A stretch of 64,000 bases of DNA from a candidate division CSSED10-310 bacterium (GCA_016931515.1 JAFGEQ010000019.1:224700-288699), one strand, 5' to 3'. Shown: positions 37,645 through 46,526, counted from the stretch's first letter. Numbers and translations are program-made. The notes: generated by a model from the sequence alone, not told the origin.

Positions 37645-38312
37645 GATTCTGGTTAATTAACATACTGGGCAGTGTTCTTTTCGTTTTCTCGACCGCAGCC
37701 GATGTGCAGAGAGCCAGAGTTAATGCGTTGGCTTTTGTTTTGCCGGTGAGTGATCAGGGTTCGACATTCGAGAACATGTCCGTTCCCGAGGTGATCAAGC
37801 ATCTCAACGAGAGAACGGGGTATCATTTCAATGATGGAGACCTGGAGTTCAACTCCAGGGAGTTCCTCGACGTCTTGCAGATAAATGGTGGTGCTCTGAT
37901 CAACTCATCGATCAATGACGTGACGATGGGTGAGGAGGTGGAAGCCCATTTTGTTTACCCGATGGAATGCAAGGGAACGGATCAGGATGGAGAGATCAGG
38001 GGGCGGTACTCGTCATTTGAGGAGTCACCGGGACTCCATCTGATCGTCACCCCCAGACCTCTTGAAGATCAATCCGGTGGGTTCAGCCTGGATTATTTCT
38101 TTGAGATAGCGCTCAACTCCGGCAATTTCTCCAGTCTGCCGATCAATTCACAGGATGGTTGCCCCGGATTGGATCGTTATTCATTCCGGGATCAAATCCG
38201 GATCGACGCAGGACAATGGCACATAATCAGCGTATTCATCATCGAAAATACGGATCGGCATGAATTCTATGAGGTTTGGCTCCTCACGCGTCTGCTGACA
38301 ACCAGGGATTAA
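37641..38312 (+). CDS. Secreted protein of unknown function in the sigma factor operon
   Basis: 223 residues that I do not recognise. The signal peptide is RFWLINILGSVLFVFSTAA. The segment NMSVPEVIKHLNERTGYHFN resembles the N0/STN domain of secretins and TonB receptors, and the end (IRIDAGQWHIISVFIIENTD) recalls the last strands of secretin-type proteins; both are weak hints. The gene is coupled to the putative anti-sigma gene (4-base overlap), so it may sense or mediate the signal at the envelope. Confidence 0.55.
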   Translation: MRFWLINILGSVLFVFSTAADVQRARVNALAFVLPVSDQGSTFENMSVPEVIKHLNERTGYHFNDGDLEFNSREFLDVLQINGGALINSSINDVTMGEEVEAHFVYPMECKGTDQDGEIRGRYSSFEESPGLHLIVTPRPLEDQSGGFSLDYFFEIALNSGNFSSLPINSQDGCPGLDRYSFRDQIRIDAGQWHIISVFIIENTDRHEFYEVWLLTRLLTTRD

Positions 38313-38417
38313 TCGTCTCCCGATCGCAATAAAAAATATATTTTTGAAAAAAAACTGCCTTCCTGTTCGTGATACCTGATGAGAACGTTCTTAAAGGTTG
38401 AAGGACAGGAGGAGATT

Positions 38418-39383
38418 ATGCCGACAGAGAAGACGATGGGGATCTTGGAATCAGGAACACATGTCGAACAGGAAGCAATAAACGGAACGGATCGATCCGC
38501 AGGATCCGTTGCCGGGATTGATCATGTGCCGGTGAAAAATGCTTTCGATGGCGTTCAGTTTGATTCAGACAATGAGACTGCTCAGGGGAGTCGATGCCTG
38601 GACAATGCGCGATGGGTTTCCATGAATCGGATAGAGGCTGATCCGCGACAGCCACGACGGCAGTTTTCGGTTAAAAAGTTACAGGAACTCGCGGAATCGA
38701 TTCGGTTGCGCGGCGTATTGCAACCCATTCGAGTCCGGGAAAGTGGCGACAGTTATCTGATCGTGGCTGGAGAAAGGCGGTATCGGGCAAGCAAGATGGC
38801 CGGTTTGAAAGAGATTCCTGCTATTGTCTGCGATCAGTCGGATCTGGAGGCTGGAATCGATTCGATCATCGAAAATCTCCATCGAGTCGACCTTAACCCG
38901 ATGGAACGTGCGGATGCCCTGGTCCTGCTCCGTGAGAATCTGGGTTCACCGACGTGGGAGGAAGTTGGCCGGCGAGTGGGACTCTGCAAGCGCCAGGTGA
39001 TGCATCTGATCGGATTACAAGCCCTTCCGGAAGAAATACAGATTGAGATCCGGGAGGGTATTTTAACGGAGAAACATGGCAGAGCGCTGCGGATGCTGAT
39101 GAATGAAAACGGCTTGATGTATAAGCTCTATATCAAGATTCGTGACCATCAACTGACAGGTGATGAGTCCATCGAACTTGCCCGTATTATGCGAGGTCGA
39201 AATAAAAAAGCGATCGAGATGAGTGCAATTCGAAAAACCTCTGCCAGATTACTGCATATTCTGACAGTTACCGACCCGGTTAAATGGGAAAATGAAGAGT
39301 TGCTGGAGCTTCGACAACTGATCCAAACTCTTAAAGAAGAAGTGGAGCGCACGATTCGGAAAAATTCCCGGATACCGTATTAA
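38418..39383 (+). CDS. parB: ParB/Spo0J-family DNA-binding protein (no ParA partner here)
   Basis: 321 residues. After an acidic N-terminal tail of ~65 residues comes the ParB core: IEADPRQPRRQFSVKKLQEL, the CTP-binding motif IVAGERRYRASKMAGL and SIIENLHRVDLNPMERADAL. The helix-turn-helix is around SPTWEEVGRRVGLCKRQVMH. A coiled C-terminal domain follows. Chromosomal ParB binds parS and loads condensin, but no parA, gid or rsm gene is beside it, so this could be an accessory homologue. I chose ATG 38418 because GGAGGAGA precedes it; an upstream ATG at 38379 is less likely. A terminator follows. Confidence 0.88.
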   Translation: MPTEKTMGILESGTHVEQEAINGTDRSAGSVAGIDHVPVKNAFDGVQFDSDNETAQGSRCLDNARWVSMNRIEADPRQPRRQFSVKKLQELAESIRLRGVLQPIRVRESGDSYLIVAGERRYRASKMAGLKEIPAIVCDQSDLEAGIDSIIENLHRVDLNPMERADALVLLRENLGSPTWEEVGRRVGLCKRQVMHLIGLQALPEEIQIEIREGILTEKHGRALRMLMNENGLMYKLYIKIRDHQLTGDESIELARIMRGRNKKAIEMSAIRKTSARLLHILTVTDPVKWENEELLELRQLIQTLKEEVERTIRKNSRIPY

Positions 39384-39428
39384 AGGACGACCGGATAAAA
39401 CCGGGTGTCCATGCCAACACCTGCTTCC

Positions 39429-39462
39429 GGAAGTGTAGGATTCCTCCTCACGAAACACTTCC
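39429..39462 (+). other. Small hairpin downstream of parB
   Basis: Inverted repeat GGAAGTGT/ACACTTCC with an 18-base loop, 45 bases after the parB stop and just ahead of the stronger terminator. It may stabilise the 3' end of the transcript. Confidence 0.4.
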
Positions 39463-39468
39463 AACTTC

Positions 39469-39513
39469 AAACCGCCCGGCCTGCAGGCCGCACCAAATGA
39501 AGCCGGGCGGTTT
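39469..39513 (+). terminator. Rho-independent-type terminator after parB
   Basis: Perfect 12-base stem AAACCGCCCGGC/GCCGGGCGGTTT with a 21-base loop that itself contains CCTGCAGG, followed by TTTCCTGTTT. It lies about 85 bases after the parB stop and before the next gene on the same strand, so it should separate the parB operon from the AAA+/VWA genes. Confidence 0.7.
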
Positions 39514-39581
39514 CCTGTTTCATTTCCTGGGAATCAGACCGGTAATTGACGCCGGGGGCATCATTGTTTATATTGGCCGGT

Positions 39582-40724
39582 ATGATTCCTTTTCCTTTTG
39601 CAGCCGTTCTTGCTCAAGACCATCTTAAGACAGCTCTCCTGGTCAATATCGTAAATCCCGGGATTGGCGGTTTATTGATTCTTGGAGCAAAAGGAACCGG
39701 GAAAAGCACGATTGTACGGGCAATCGAGCCGATTCTACCTGTAGTCTCCGTTGTTCAGGACTGCCCTTTCGGTTGCGATCCGGCCCGTTCGGACATGTGG
39801 TGCACTTTCTGTCGGGATCGAGAATCCATAAAGGCTGAACAAAAGCCCATGAAGATCATCAATTTACCGCTGAGCACGACCGAGGACCGGTTGATCGGAT
39901 CGGTGGAAATTGAAAAACTGCTGGCTTCAGGTAAAAAAGAAATAGTGGTCGGTATATTGGGAGAAGCGAATCGAAATGTCTTATACATTGATGAAGTCAA
40001 CCTGTTGCCGGACCATATCGTGGACGATATTCTCGACGCGGCTGCCTCCCGCTGGAATCATATCGAACGCGAAGGTTTTTCGATTGCGCACCCATCCCAG
40101 TTTATTTTGATTGGCAGCATGAATCCGGAGGAAGGCGATCTGCGTCCGCAGATCCTTGACCGATTCGCTTTGAGCGCCCGGGCTGCCACGATAACCGACC
40201 CCGCATTGCGCGTTGAAGTGATAAAACGCAATCTCCTGTTCGAGGATTCGCCGGTTAAATTTATCGAGATGTTTGCAGAGGAAAGCGAATTGCTGCGGCA
40301 GAGCATCACGGATGCCCGTGAACGATTGTCAAGTATAACCATGGCGGAGAGAATGCTCGAAGCGATTGCCGGCGCCTGTGCCGATCTGAAGGTAGACGGA
40401 CAGCGACCGGATATCGTAATTGTCAAAACGGCTCAGACCATTGCTGCTTTGGAAAGCAGGGATAAAGTGATTGAGGAGGACGTCCTCCGTGCTGCATCGA
40501 TGACGCTCCTGCATCGCACGCGTGACGGCGGGCTTCTCGAGCCCCCGACAGACGAAGAAATAGCATCCGTCTTTACGCGATTTCTTCAAAAATCGACCGA
40601 GCAATCCAATGCCGGTCCGGCTACGGCTCCGGGATTTTCTATCAGGACCGGTCAGATCGATCGCAATCTGGCCCGATTCGCAAAAGCCGTGCCGATTCCT
40701 GGTTCCGAGATAAAAAAAAACTGA
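39582..40724 (+). CDS. ChlI/BchI-like AAA+ ATPase (magnesium-chelatase small subunit family)
   Basis: 380 residues. It starts MIPFPFAAVLAQDHLKTALL as BchI proteins do. Walker A is LGAKGTGKST, Walker B NVLYIDEVNLLP, and the sensor 1 region FILIGSMNPEEGDLRPQILD. A Cys-rich insert (CPFGCDPARSDMWCTFC) may bind a metal. In chlorophyll synthesis ChlI works with ChlD and ChlH, but no ChlH or tetrapyrrole gene is near, so this more likely belongs to the MoxR-like AAA+/VWA pairs that insert metals or remodel proteins. I chose the ATG at 39582. The VWA partner follows after 50 bases. Confidence 0.85.
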   Translation: MIPFPFAAVLAQDHLKTALLVNIVNPGIGGLLILGAKGTGKSTIVRAIEPILPVVSVVQDCPFGCDPARSDMWCTFCRDRESIKAEQKPMKIINLPLSTTEDRLIGSVEIEKLLASGKKEIVVGILGEANRNVLYIDEVNLLPDHIVDDILDAAASRWNHIEREGFSIAHPSQFILIGSMNPEEGDLRPQILDRFALSARAATITDPALRVEVIKRNLLFEDSPVKFIEMFAEESELLRQSITDARERLSSITMAERMLEAIAGACADLKVDGQRPDIVIVKTAQTIAALESRDKVIEEDVLRAASMTLLHRTRDGGLLEPPTDEEIASVFTRFLQKSTEQSNAGPATAPGFSIRTGQIDRNLARFAKAVPIPGSEIKKN

Positions 40725-40774
40725 TCCGGCAACCCGGTGAATGTGAACCGGGATCGCTGAATGGCCGGGAACCG

Positions 40775-41887
40775 GTGAAAAAAACGACGGTTATAGCGGC
40801 TGCGCCGCCCGATGCCTTACCCGAAGGTACTCACAAGATTCACAAGAAGCCGTTGAAAGACTATACGATAGCACTGAATACCCCCCAGGTTCATTATGAG
40901 CGAGTTCCCCTGATCCATAACACAAAGGAATTAATGCGGAAATCTCGCCGGATGTTTCTGGGTTTTCTGAACAGTTTCCGGAAGCGATCCACCATTGGCG
41001 GACGTGGGTCGTTTTCGCGGAAAAAAGTGCTGACGCGCTCGACCGGACGAATGGTGCGTACCGTCCATTACCGACCCGGTGACACTGTCCCGGCACCGGT
41101 CCCAAGTCTCCTGAACGCTGTGTTGCATGGTGACTGCGAGGCAGGAAAGATACCCTACCGGATAGATACTTCCCGGCTGCTCGGCTGGCAGCGCCTGGAA
41201 CACGAAAGTCTTACCCTGATCCTGCTAGTCGATATCAGCCGCTCCACCTATGCTTTCATGTCTATTTTTGCCGCTATTCTCGGTAGCCTGACGGAGCATT
41301 TCCAGCGCAACAACGATAGAATCGGGCTGATCTCCCTGCAGGGAGTCAAGGCGAAAATCCTGAATCACCCGACACGCAATCATCGGATCGTGCTGCGTAA
41401 TTTGACATCACTGGGAATCCAGGGCTTGACGCCTCTCGCGGACGGTCTTCTCAAGGCATTGGACATGGCGCGACTGGAATCGTTCCGGAAACCCGGTGCC
41501 CGCAGCATTGTCGTCATGCTCAGTGACTGCTATCCCGAACCGATCACTCATTGCTATGAGGATCTGATGGATGAGCCCGTTTATCAGCAGGCAATCCGGG
41601 TGGCGACTCTTTACAGGAAGGTGGCGGTATCACTCCTGGTGATCAATCCATCATTCCCGCTCGAACAAAAGCGAAAGCCATTGAAACCCGGCCCGCGCCT
41701 CGCATTGCAAATTATTCGTGCTTCCGGAGGAAAACTGTTGAAAATCCCCGTTGAACAGCATTTGACGGACGGAAAAAGAGAAGTGAAATCGCTGGATCAA
41801 AGCGTGAATCGGATTCTCCGGCTGATCGATTCATCCTTTTCCGGTCGACCGGCCGGGAAAGATGTGGATTCGTTTATTGTCAGTTAG
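40775..41887 (+). CDS. ChlD-like von Willebrand factor A domain protein
   Basis: 370 residues, GTG start. A basic N-terminal ~135 residues (RKSRRMFLGFLNSFRKRSTI) precede a VWA domain with the metal-ion-dependent adhesion motif LILLVDISRSTYAFMS (DxSxS), the second MIDAS Thr in LGIQGLTPLADGL, and the third Asp in SIVVMLSDCYPEP. The domain matches the C-terminal integrin-like part of magnesium chelatase ChlD. It should bind the AAA+ protein upstream. There is no ChlH partner, so the client protein is unknown. Confidence 0.82.
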   Translation: MKKTTVIAAAPPDALPEGTHKIHKKPLKDYTIALNTPQVHYERVPLIHNTKELMRKSRRMFLGFLNSFRKRSTIGGRGSFSRKKVLTRSTGRMVRTVHYRPGDTVPAPVPSLLNAVLHGDCEAGKIPYRIDTSRLLGWQRLEHESLTLILLVDISRSTYAFMSIFAAILGSLTEHFQRNNDRIGLISLQGVKAKILNHPTRNHRIVLRNLTSLGIQGLTPLADGLLKALDMARLESFRKPGARSIVVMLSDCYPEPITHCYEDLMDEPVYQQAIRVATLYRKVAVSLLVINPSFPLEQKRKPLKPGPRLALQIIRASGGKLLKIPVEQHLTDGKREVKSLDQSVNRILRLIDSSFSGRPAGKDVDSFIVS

Positions 41888-41920
41888 GTTTTTCTTTATG
41901 AAAAGGGACGGTTTGATTTT

Positions 41921-42511
41921 ATGGCACAGGCAAAACAGTCACTGACGCGATGCGCATGGTGCGGGAGTGAACCGGATTATGTCGCCTATCATGATAAGGA
42001 ATGGGGCGTTCCGGTTCATGATGATCGGATGTTGTTCGAAATGCTGATCCTTGGAGGAGCCCAGGCGGGTCTTAACTGGCGAATGATTCTCCGGAAGAGG
42101 AATGCCTATCGGGAGGCATTCGACAATTTTGATCCGTTCAAGATTGCGGGGTATTCGGAGACAGACGCCGAGCGCCTCATGATTAATACCGGGATTATCA
42201 GAAACCGGCAGAAGATCCGGTCGGCGATTCACAATGCCCGGGCTGCCTGCAAGATTATCGACGCGACAGGATCCTTGAGCCGGTATTTGTGGGCATTTAC
42301 CAATCACTTTCCGGTCCGGAATGCCTGGACGAGTGTTCAGCAGATACCCGTGCGGTCAGCGCAGTCGGATGCGATGAGCCTTGAACTCAAACGAAAGGGG
42401 TTCTCTTTTGTGGGATCAACGATCTGCTATGCCTTCATGCAGTCCGTCGGGATGGTTAACGATCACCTGGTTGATTGCTTCAGATACGAGGAAATAATGA
42501 GGATGGTATAA
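41921..42511 (+). CDS. tag: DNA-3-methyladenine glycosylase I
   Basis: 196 residues, the usual length. It removes 3-methyladenine from alkylated DNA. Family motifs: the zinc cysteine in TRCAWCGSEPDYVAYHDKEW with the following His, the catalytic Glu in DRMLFEMLILGGAQAGLNW, and the C-terminal zinc ligands in MVNDHLVDCFRY (His and Cys). It follows the ChlD-like gene by 33 bases on the same strand; a functional link is not evident. A hairpin straddles the stop codon. Confidence 0.95.
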   Translation: MAQAKQSLTRCAWCGSEPDYVAYHDKEWGVPVHDDRMLFEMLILGGAQAGLNWRMILRKRNAYREAFDNFDPFKIAGYSETDAERLMINTGIIRNRQKIRSAIHNARAACKIIDATGSLSRYLWAFTNHFPVRNAWTSVQQIPVRSAQSDAMSLELKRKGFSFVGSTICYAFMQSVGMVNDHLVDCFRYEEIMRMV

Positions 42512-42534
42512 GCTTTTCCGCCTGTACCATCCTC
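42499..42534. terminator. Hairpin between convergent tag and ABC permease genes
   Basis: Perfect 10-base inverted repeat GAGGATGGTA/TACCATCCTC with a 16-base loop containing CTTTT. The left arm overlaps the tag stop codon, and the convergent permease gene ends at 42565. Probably a shared terminator for both strands. Confidence 0.55.
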
Positions 42535-42564
42535 TCTGATCTGACGCCGGGTATCCGGATGGAG

Positions 42565-43152
42565 TCATCTGCTGCGGTGCTGATCCATGATACGGGATCC
42601 AGTCATCAGGGCTGCAGTGCCGAAGAAAATCATCACCACAGACGCGCTGTAGTGTCTTCCGAACCAGTCTGAGCCTGCAAAACCGCTGAACGCCCCCAGC
42701 CCGATAGCGCTGGACAGGGCCGATGCATTGACCGTGTGGCTCAGTTCAACTCCACAGAACTGACCAATCGAAAAAGCCAGAAACATTAATGGCCACCATT
42801 GCCACAGATGAATTCCGGTTAGTGGGGTCGGGTAGCAGGACGCGAATGAAAAAACTGCCGTCCCGGCCAATCCGGTCAGCGTTTTGATCAGGAACAACCG
42901 CCCTGGCGATAGAGGCAGAGCTGCCAGAAAATGATGAGTGCCCCGTTCGCGATCGCCGGCGAAAATTGTGGCACCGAGAACGGAACACAAGCAGATGCCG
43001 ATGATAAACCGGATGACGATGAAGGGCCTGATCATCTCTGGAAATGAAGGATCGCGTGTCAGATTCAGCACCCATCCGGCGATGAACAGACATCCGGCCG
43101 AGAACAGAACCAGTGGACCTGATTCCCGAACTTCTTTTTGAAAGAGAGTCAT
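42565..43152 (-). CDS. ABC-2-type transporter permease, short
   Basis: 195 residues with about five transmembrane segments. It starts MTLFQKEVRESGPLVLFSAG and carries GATIFAGDRERGTHHFLAALPLSPGRLFLIK, the same cytoplasmic-loop motif as the longer permease upstream (ASDRDRGDQSFLASLPLHPA), so the two are diverged copies. It probably forms the membrane channel of an exporter with the ATPase in this operon. The Shine-Dalgarno is GAGGG. It is the last gene of the GntR operon, 10 bases after the permease-propeller fusion. Confidence 0.78.
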   Translation of the reverse strand: MTLFQKEVRESGPLVLFSAGCLFIAGWVLNLTRDPSFPEMIRPFIVIRFIIGICLCSVLGATIFAGDRERGTHHFLAALPLSPGRLFLIKTLTGLAGTAVFSFASCYPTPLTGIHLWQWWPLMFLAFSIGQFCGVELSHTVNASALSSAIGLGAFSGFAGSDWFGRHYSASVVMIFFGTAALMTGSRIMDQHRSR

Positions 43153-43162
43153 AACACTGCCC

Positions 43163-45166
43163 TCACGGATTGGATTGTGACTGTTGGAGGAAAGGAGTTT
43201 CCTTCCCGGTAACGATATCGAGAACGATCAGGTTCATTGTATCCGGTGCGCCGGATAGTTTTTTCCTGAGCAGCAGAGACGATGTGTCCAGCCAGCCCAT
43301 GGGTTTGCTGTCCGGCAGGGCGATGAATTCTGACGGACAGGGCGCTGGATACACTATGACCGTGGATGTTGGTGAATGGCCGCATACTGCAACGTGTTGC
43401 TCATCAGGCGAAAACATGACTTTTGCCGACCAGGATGCAAATTCGGAGTCGAGAATCCGCGATGCTTCAGCGGGAAATGCTGAGATCGATCGCGTGTCGG
43501 TCGAAAACAGTGCCAGTTCGCGACGACCGGTCGTGCCGGTGGTATCCGGTATGTTTTCGCGCGTAAACAGGAGGCGTCTGCTGTTTGGCGACCACTCCGC
43601 CAACTCATCATTCCGTGTATTTCCCCCCTGAATAACCGTGCCATCCGAAGCGGTTATCAGGATGAAACTGCGATCATTCTCTGTTTGAGGGCTGTAAGAA
43701 AGGATCCATTGATGGTCCGGGGAAACGCTCGGTATTGCCCGCAGATGATCCGATTGCTGCCAAATCGAATCATTAACGGTTTTAAATGATGTCTCGATAC
43801 GTGGTCGGCCGTCTGTTTCCGCTTCATGCAGTATCAGGCAGGCTAGGGTGGATCGGTCGTCTGCGATTGTGATGTATCCCTGTTCGCGGGGTTCCACGAG
43901 ATACCGGATGAAGGAGCCGTCCGGTTTCATAAGCGCAATGGATGTCGATACCGGAATGTTGTTCCCGGTGCGTTTTAAAAAGATCACTGCCAGGGTATCG
44001 GAGTGATCATACCACGTCGCACGCAATGGTCGTCCGTAATCGCAGTCCCCGATCCTGGTCCGTCGGCCTGATTCCAGGTTCAGCACGAGGATGGATGAAC
44101 CGAAGCCGCTGATCATTTCATCCTGGGGATCCTGCCAGATCCATTTCGATAACGGGCGGGTTGGATTCTGAAACCAATCGTCATCAATGAGCGATAGATA
44201 GTCTGAATAATCATAGGATCCCATCATGCCCCGGTGATCATATAGAATGACATACTTGCCGTCCGACGAGATCTCACGGGGATCCAGAGACTCGAAACGG
44301 CGTCCCAGACGACGGAATTTGCGATTACCGGTACTCATCATGAAGAGGGGGCCGTCCACATCGGAGGATATCAGCAGTTGCCTGATTCCCGGAACCCATT
44401 CGATAACGTCTGCACGGCTGAGATCAGGGGTCTGATAGGTGGCCTTGATATATTGAACAGGCAGAATGAGACTCATCATCAGCAGGATACTGGCTGCAGC
44501 AAACCATGTTTGTTTCCTGGGGAGATGTCCTGTACGCAGCTCTGTCGTGTACGCCGCCGCTGATGTCAGGATCATACCTGCGCATCCGGCAGCTAGTGGC
44601 CATTCCATCATGCTCCGCCATTGCCAGAACATTTGGATGTAGGCACTGAGAAAAGCGAGGCTGAATGTCAGCAAGCATCCGGCAACCAGTACGCTGAAAG
44701 CGCGACGGAAAAGAGCGCTGCCCAGCAACGTGGAGCAGATAGACAGAAGAAGCAGGAAAAGAAGGAGGCGCGGGATTTGGGTTGGCATGATAAACATCAC
44801 GAGCTGTGGATAACCAAATAGAATCCCCAACACCGAAATTGACAGATGAATGATGATCAAAGCGACGGCTGCAGCGGCGAGTTTGATCAGCCATATTGAA
44901 GCGGGGTGGAGGGGTAGAGACGCCAGAAACGACTGATCACCCCTGTCCCGATCACTGGCGATCGCATTACTGATGGCAGCTGCATAGACAACAAACAGAA
45001 CAAGAAACAGGTTTTCGAGTGCAGATGCATGTCCAGCCGGATCGAATGTCTCACTGGTTCCCGGATCTTTTATCCAGAAGACGAACACGATCATCAATGC
45101 GATGAATACACCCATCAGGATAATGCCGGTCTGCTCTCTGATTTCTTTTAAAAACAACTGTTTCAT
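43163..45166 (-). CDS. ABC-2-type permease fused to a C-terminal TolB-like beta-propeller
   Basis: 667 residues. Residues 1-~250 hold six or so transmembrane helices and the ABC-2 loop motif IASDRDRGDQSFLASLPLHP. The remaining ~400 residues are a soluble TolB/WD40-like propeller with blades such as LFMMSTGNRKFRRLGRRFES, SSDGKYVILYDHRGM, VSPDHQWILSYSPQTE and FSPDEQHVAVCGH. A permease joined to a propeller is unusual; the propeller could sense a ligand or bind the exported substrate. I chose the ATG at 45166, which starts after the ATPase stop with AGGA in front; an ATG at 45199 would overlap it by 29 bases. Confidence 0.78.
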   Translation of the reverse strand: MKQLFLKEIREQTGIILMGVFIALMIVFVFWIKDPGTSETFDPAGHASALENLFLVLFVVYAAAISNAIASDRDRGDQSFLASLPLHPASIWLIKLAAAAVALIIIHLSISVLGILFGYPQLVMFIMPTQIPRLLLFLLLLSICSTLLGSALFRRAFSVLVAGCLLTFSLAFLSAYIQMFWQWRSMMEWPLAAGCAGMILTSAAAYTTELRTGHLPRKQTWFAAASILLMMSLILPVQYIKATYQTPDLSRADVIEWVPGIRQLLISSDVDGPLFMMSTGNRKFRRLGRRFESLDPREISSDGKYVILYDHRGMMGSYDYSDYLSLIDDDWFQNPTRPLSKWIWQDPQDEMISGFGSSILVLNLESGRRTRIGDCDYGRPLRATWYDHSDTLAVIFLKRTGNNIPVSTSIALMKPDGSFIRYLVEPREQGYITIADDRSTLACLILHEAETDGRPRIETSFKTVNDSIWQQSDHLRAIPSVSPDHQWILSYSPQTENDRSFILITASDGTVIQGGNTRNDELAEWSPNSRRLLFTRENIPDTTGTTGRRELALFSTDTRSISAFPAEASRILDSEFASWSAKVMFSPDEQHVAVCGHSPTSTVIVYPAPCPSEFIALPDSKPMGWLDTSSLLLRKKLSGAPDTMNLIVLDIVTGKETPFLQQSQSNP

Positions 45167-45170
45167 CGCT

Positions 45171-46055
45171 TTATCCTGCACTTTCATCATGACAGGCAAG
45201 GTATATTTCCTCCAGACTCACATCCTGTATTTCCAGGTGATGCTCGGACATCAGCTTTTGCCATGCTTCATTCCGGAAACCCTTGATCATCCATTCCGTA
45301 TGGGGTCCTGTTTTCTTTCCGGTTACTACGGTTGCTCCAGGTGGTATATCGGTAAGGGATACGTCCGACCAGGCGATGACTCGCTTGAAAGACTGTTTGA
45401 TGTCATCCATTCTGCCGGCATATTTAATTGTGCCGTCAATAAGAAAAACTGCTTCATCAGCCAGACCCTCGATCTCATGCAGCAGATGCGTCGCGAATAT
45501 GATAGTTGTACCGGCCTCATGAATGACTTGAATCACATTCTCCAGAATATCCCTCCGCGCTGCCGGATCGATTCCCGAAGTGGCATCATCGAGTATCAGG
45601 AGTTCCGGCTTGAATGCCAGCCCCAGAAGGAGTGCCAGCCGTGCTTCTTCGCCGCGTGACAGATTACGTATTTTCTGATTTTCATTCAGCTTGAGCCGGC
45701 TGAGCAATGCGCTTGAATATGCAGGATCCCAGGTGGGATAGAAAGGTGCTGTGAAATCCATGATCTTACGAATGGTCATCCATGGAATCATTCTCGGTCT
45801 TTCCGGGACATAACCGCATCGTTGCCGAATGGCTTTGGCATGAGTTCGCGGGTTCATCCCGATCACTTCGATCGTTCCTGAATCAGGGCGAAGAAGATCG
45901 AGCATCATCCGGATCGTCGTAGTTTTTCCGGCCCCGTTCGGTCCGAGCAGGGCAACAACGCTGCCGCGCGACACCGTCAGATTCAAATGGTCAACGGCAC
46001 GGATCCCACCGAATTGTTTCGCAACATTGGTGATTTTAACAATCGATTCATTCAT
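45171..46055 (-). CDS. ABC transporter ATP-binding protein (YtrB-like)
   Basis: 294 residues. Walker A LLGPNGAGKTTTIRMML, signature LSRGEEARLALLL (R in place of the second G of LSGGQ), Walker B ELLILDDATSGIDP, H-loop IIFATHLLHEIEG. The catalytic Glu after Walker B is Asp, which may slow ATP hydrolysis. The ATG at 46055 has AAGGAGA 7 nt upstream and overlaps the GntR regulator's stop by 8 bases. It energises the two permeases downstream. The gene neighbourhood matches GntR-controlled peptide/antibiotic-type exporters (the ytr pattern), but the cargo is unknown. Confidence 0.9.
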   Translation of the reverse strand: MNESIVKITNVAKQFGGIRAVDHLNLTVSRGSVVALLGPNGAGKTTTIRMMLDLLRPDSGTIEVIGMNPRTHAKAIRQRCGYVPERPRMIPWMTIRKIMDFTAPFYPTWDPAYSSALLSRLKLNENQKIRNLSRGEEARLALLLGLAFKPELLILDDATSGIDPAARRDILENVIQVIHEAGTTIIFATHLLHEIEGLADEAVFLIDGTIKYAGRMDDIKQSFKRVIAWSDVSLTDIPPGATVVTGKKTGPHTEWMIKGFRNEAWQKLMSEHHLEIQDVSLEEIYLACHDESAG

Positions 46056-46461
46056 GGCGATCTCCTTCCTGTGTCGTATCATCCTGGTAAATTTCATGCA
46101 GCTTGGCATCGAACACAGTTCTCACGGAATCCTGTGCCAACTGCAGGTGGTAAGCCTGAACCAGCGGAGACTCCATCGCACGCGATATCATTCGCATTTT
46201 CGTCTCGGCATTCAAGCCGGAGTCTTTGCAGGCAATAAAGCTGCCCTGACCGGGCTTGCCCTCCAGAATACCTTCTCGTTCCAGATCGCGATACGCCTTG
46301 GCAACCGTGTTCGGATTAATGCGAAGTTCGGTCGCCAGCTCCCTTACGGTAGGTATGCGGTCACCCAGTCTCAACCGACCTGAAGCAGCCTGGAGTTTGA
46401 CCTGATCGATGATCTGCGAGTAGATCGGGATGCTCGATCGGGGATCGATTTTCAGGAACAT
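46048..46461 (-). CDS. GntR-family regulator, YtrA subfamily
   Basis: 137 residues, the short YtrA form. It begins LKIDPRSSIPIYSQIIDQVK and has the winged helix LGDRIPTVRELATELRINPN and TVAKAYRDLEREGILEGKPG. It lacks a large effector domain. It is the first gene of the ABC exporter operon, with AAGGAGGA before the ATG. A perfect palindrome overlaps the -10 box of its promoter, so it most likely represses its own operon until a signal releases it. Confidence 0.92.
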   Translation of the reverse strand: MFLKIDPRSSIPIYSQIIDQVKLQAASGRLRLGDRIPTVRELATELRINPNTVAKAYRDLEREGILEGKPGQGSFIACKDSGLNAETKMRMISRAMESPLVQAYHLQLAQDSVRTVFDAKLHEIYQDDTTQEGDRHE

Positions 46462-46504
46462 CGGGAATCCTCCTTTCCGGTTTAAGTCCGGCGGAATGCC
46501 TGAC

Positions 46505-46526
46505 TTGTACTATTCTACTAGTACAA
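46505..46526. promoter_or_regulatory. Palindromic operator of the GntR/ABC operon
   Basis: Perfect inverted repeat TTGTACTA-6-TAGTACAA that overlaps the -10 box of the gntR promoter by two bases. Its AC/GT-rich arms are like known YtrA-type sites. It is placed to block RNA polymerase when the regulator is bound. Confidence 0.75.

Noticed and set aside
39582-41887. ChlI/ChlD pair as evidence for chlorophyll synthesis
   Set aside because: No ChlH or other tetrapyrrole gene; AAA+/VWA pairs of this type occur in many non-photosynthetic bacteria.
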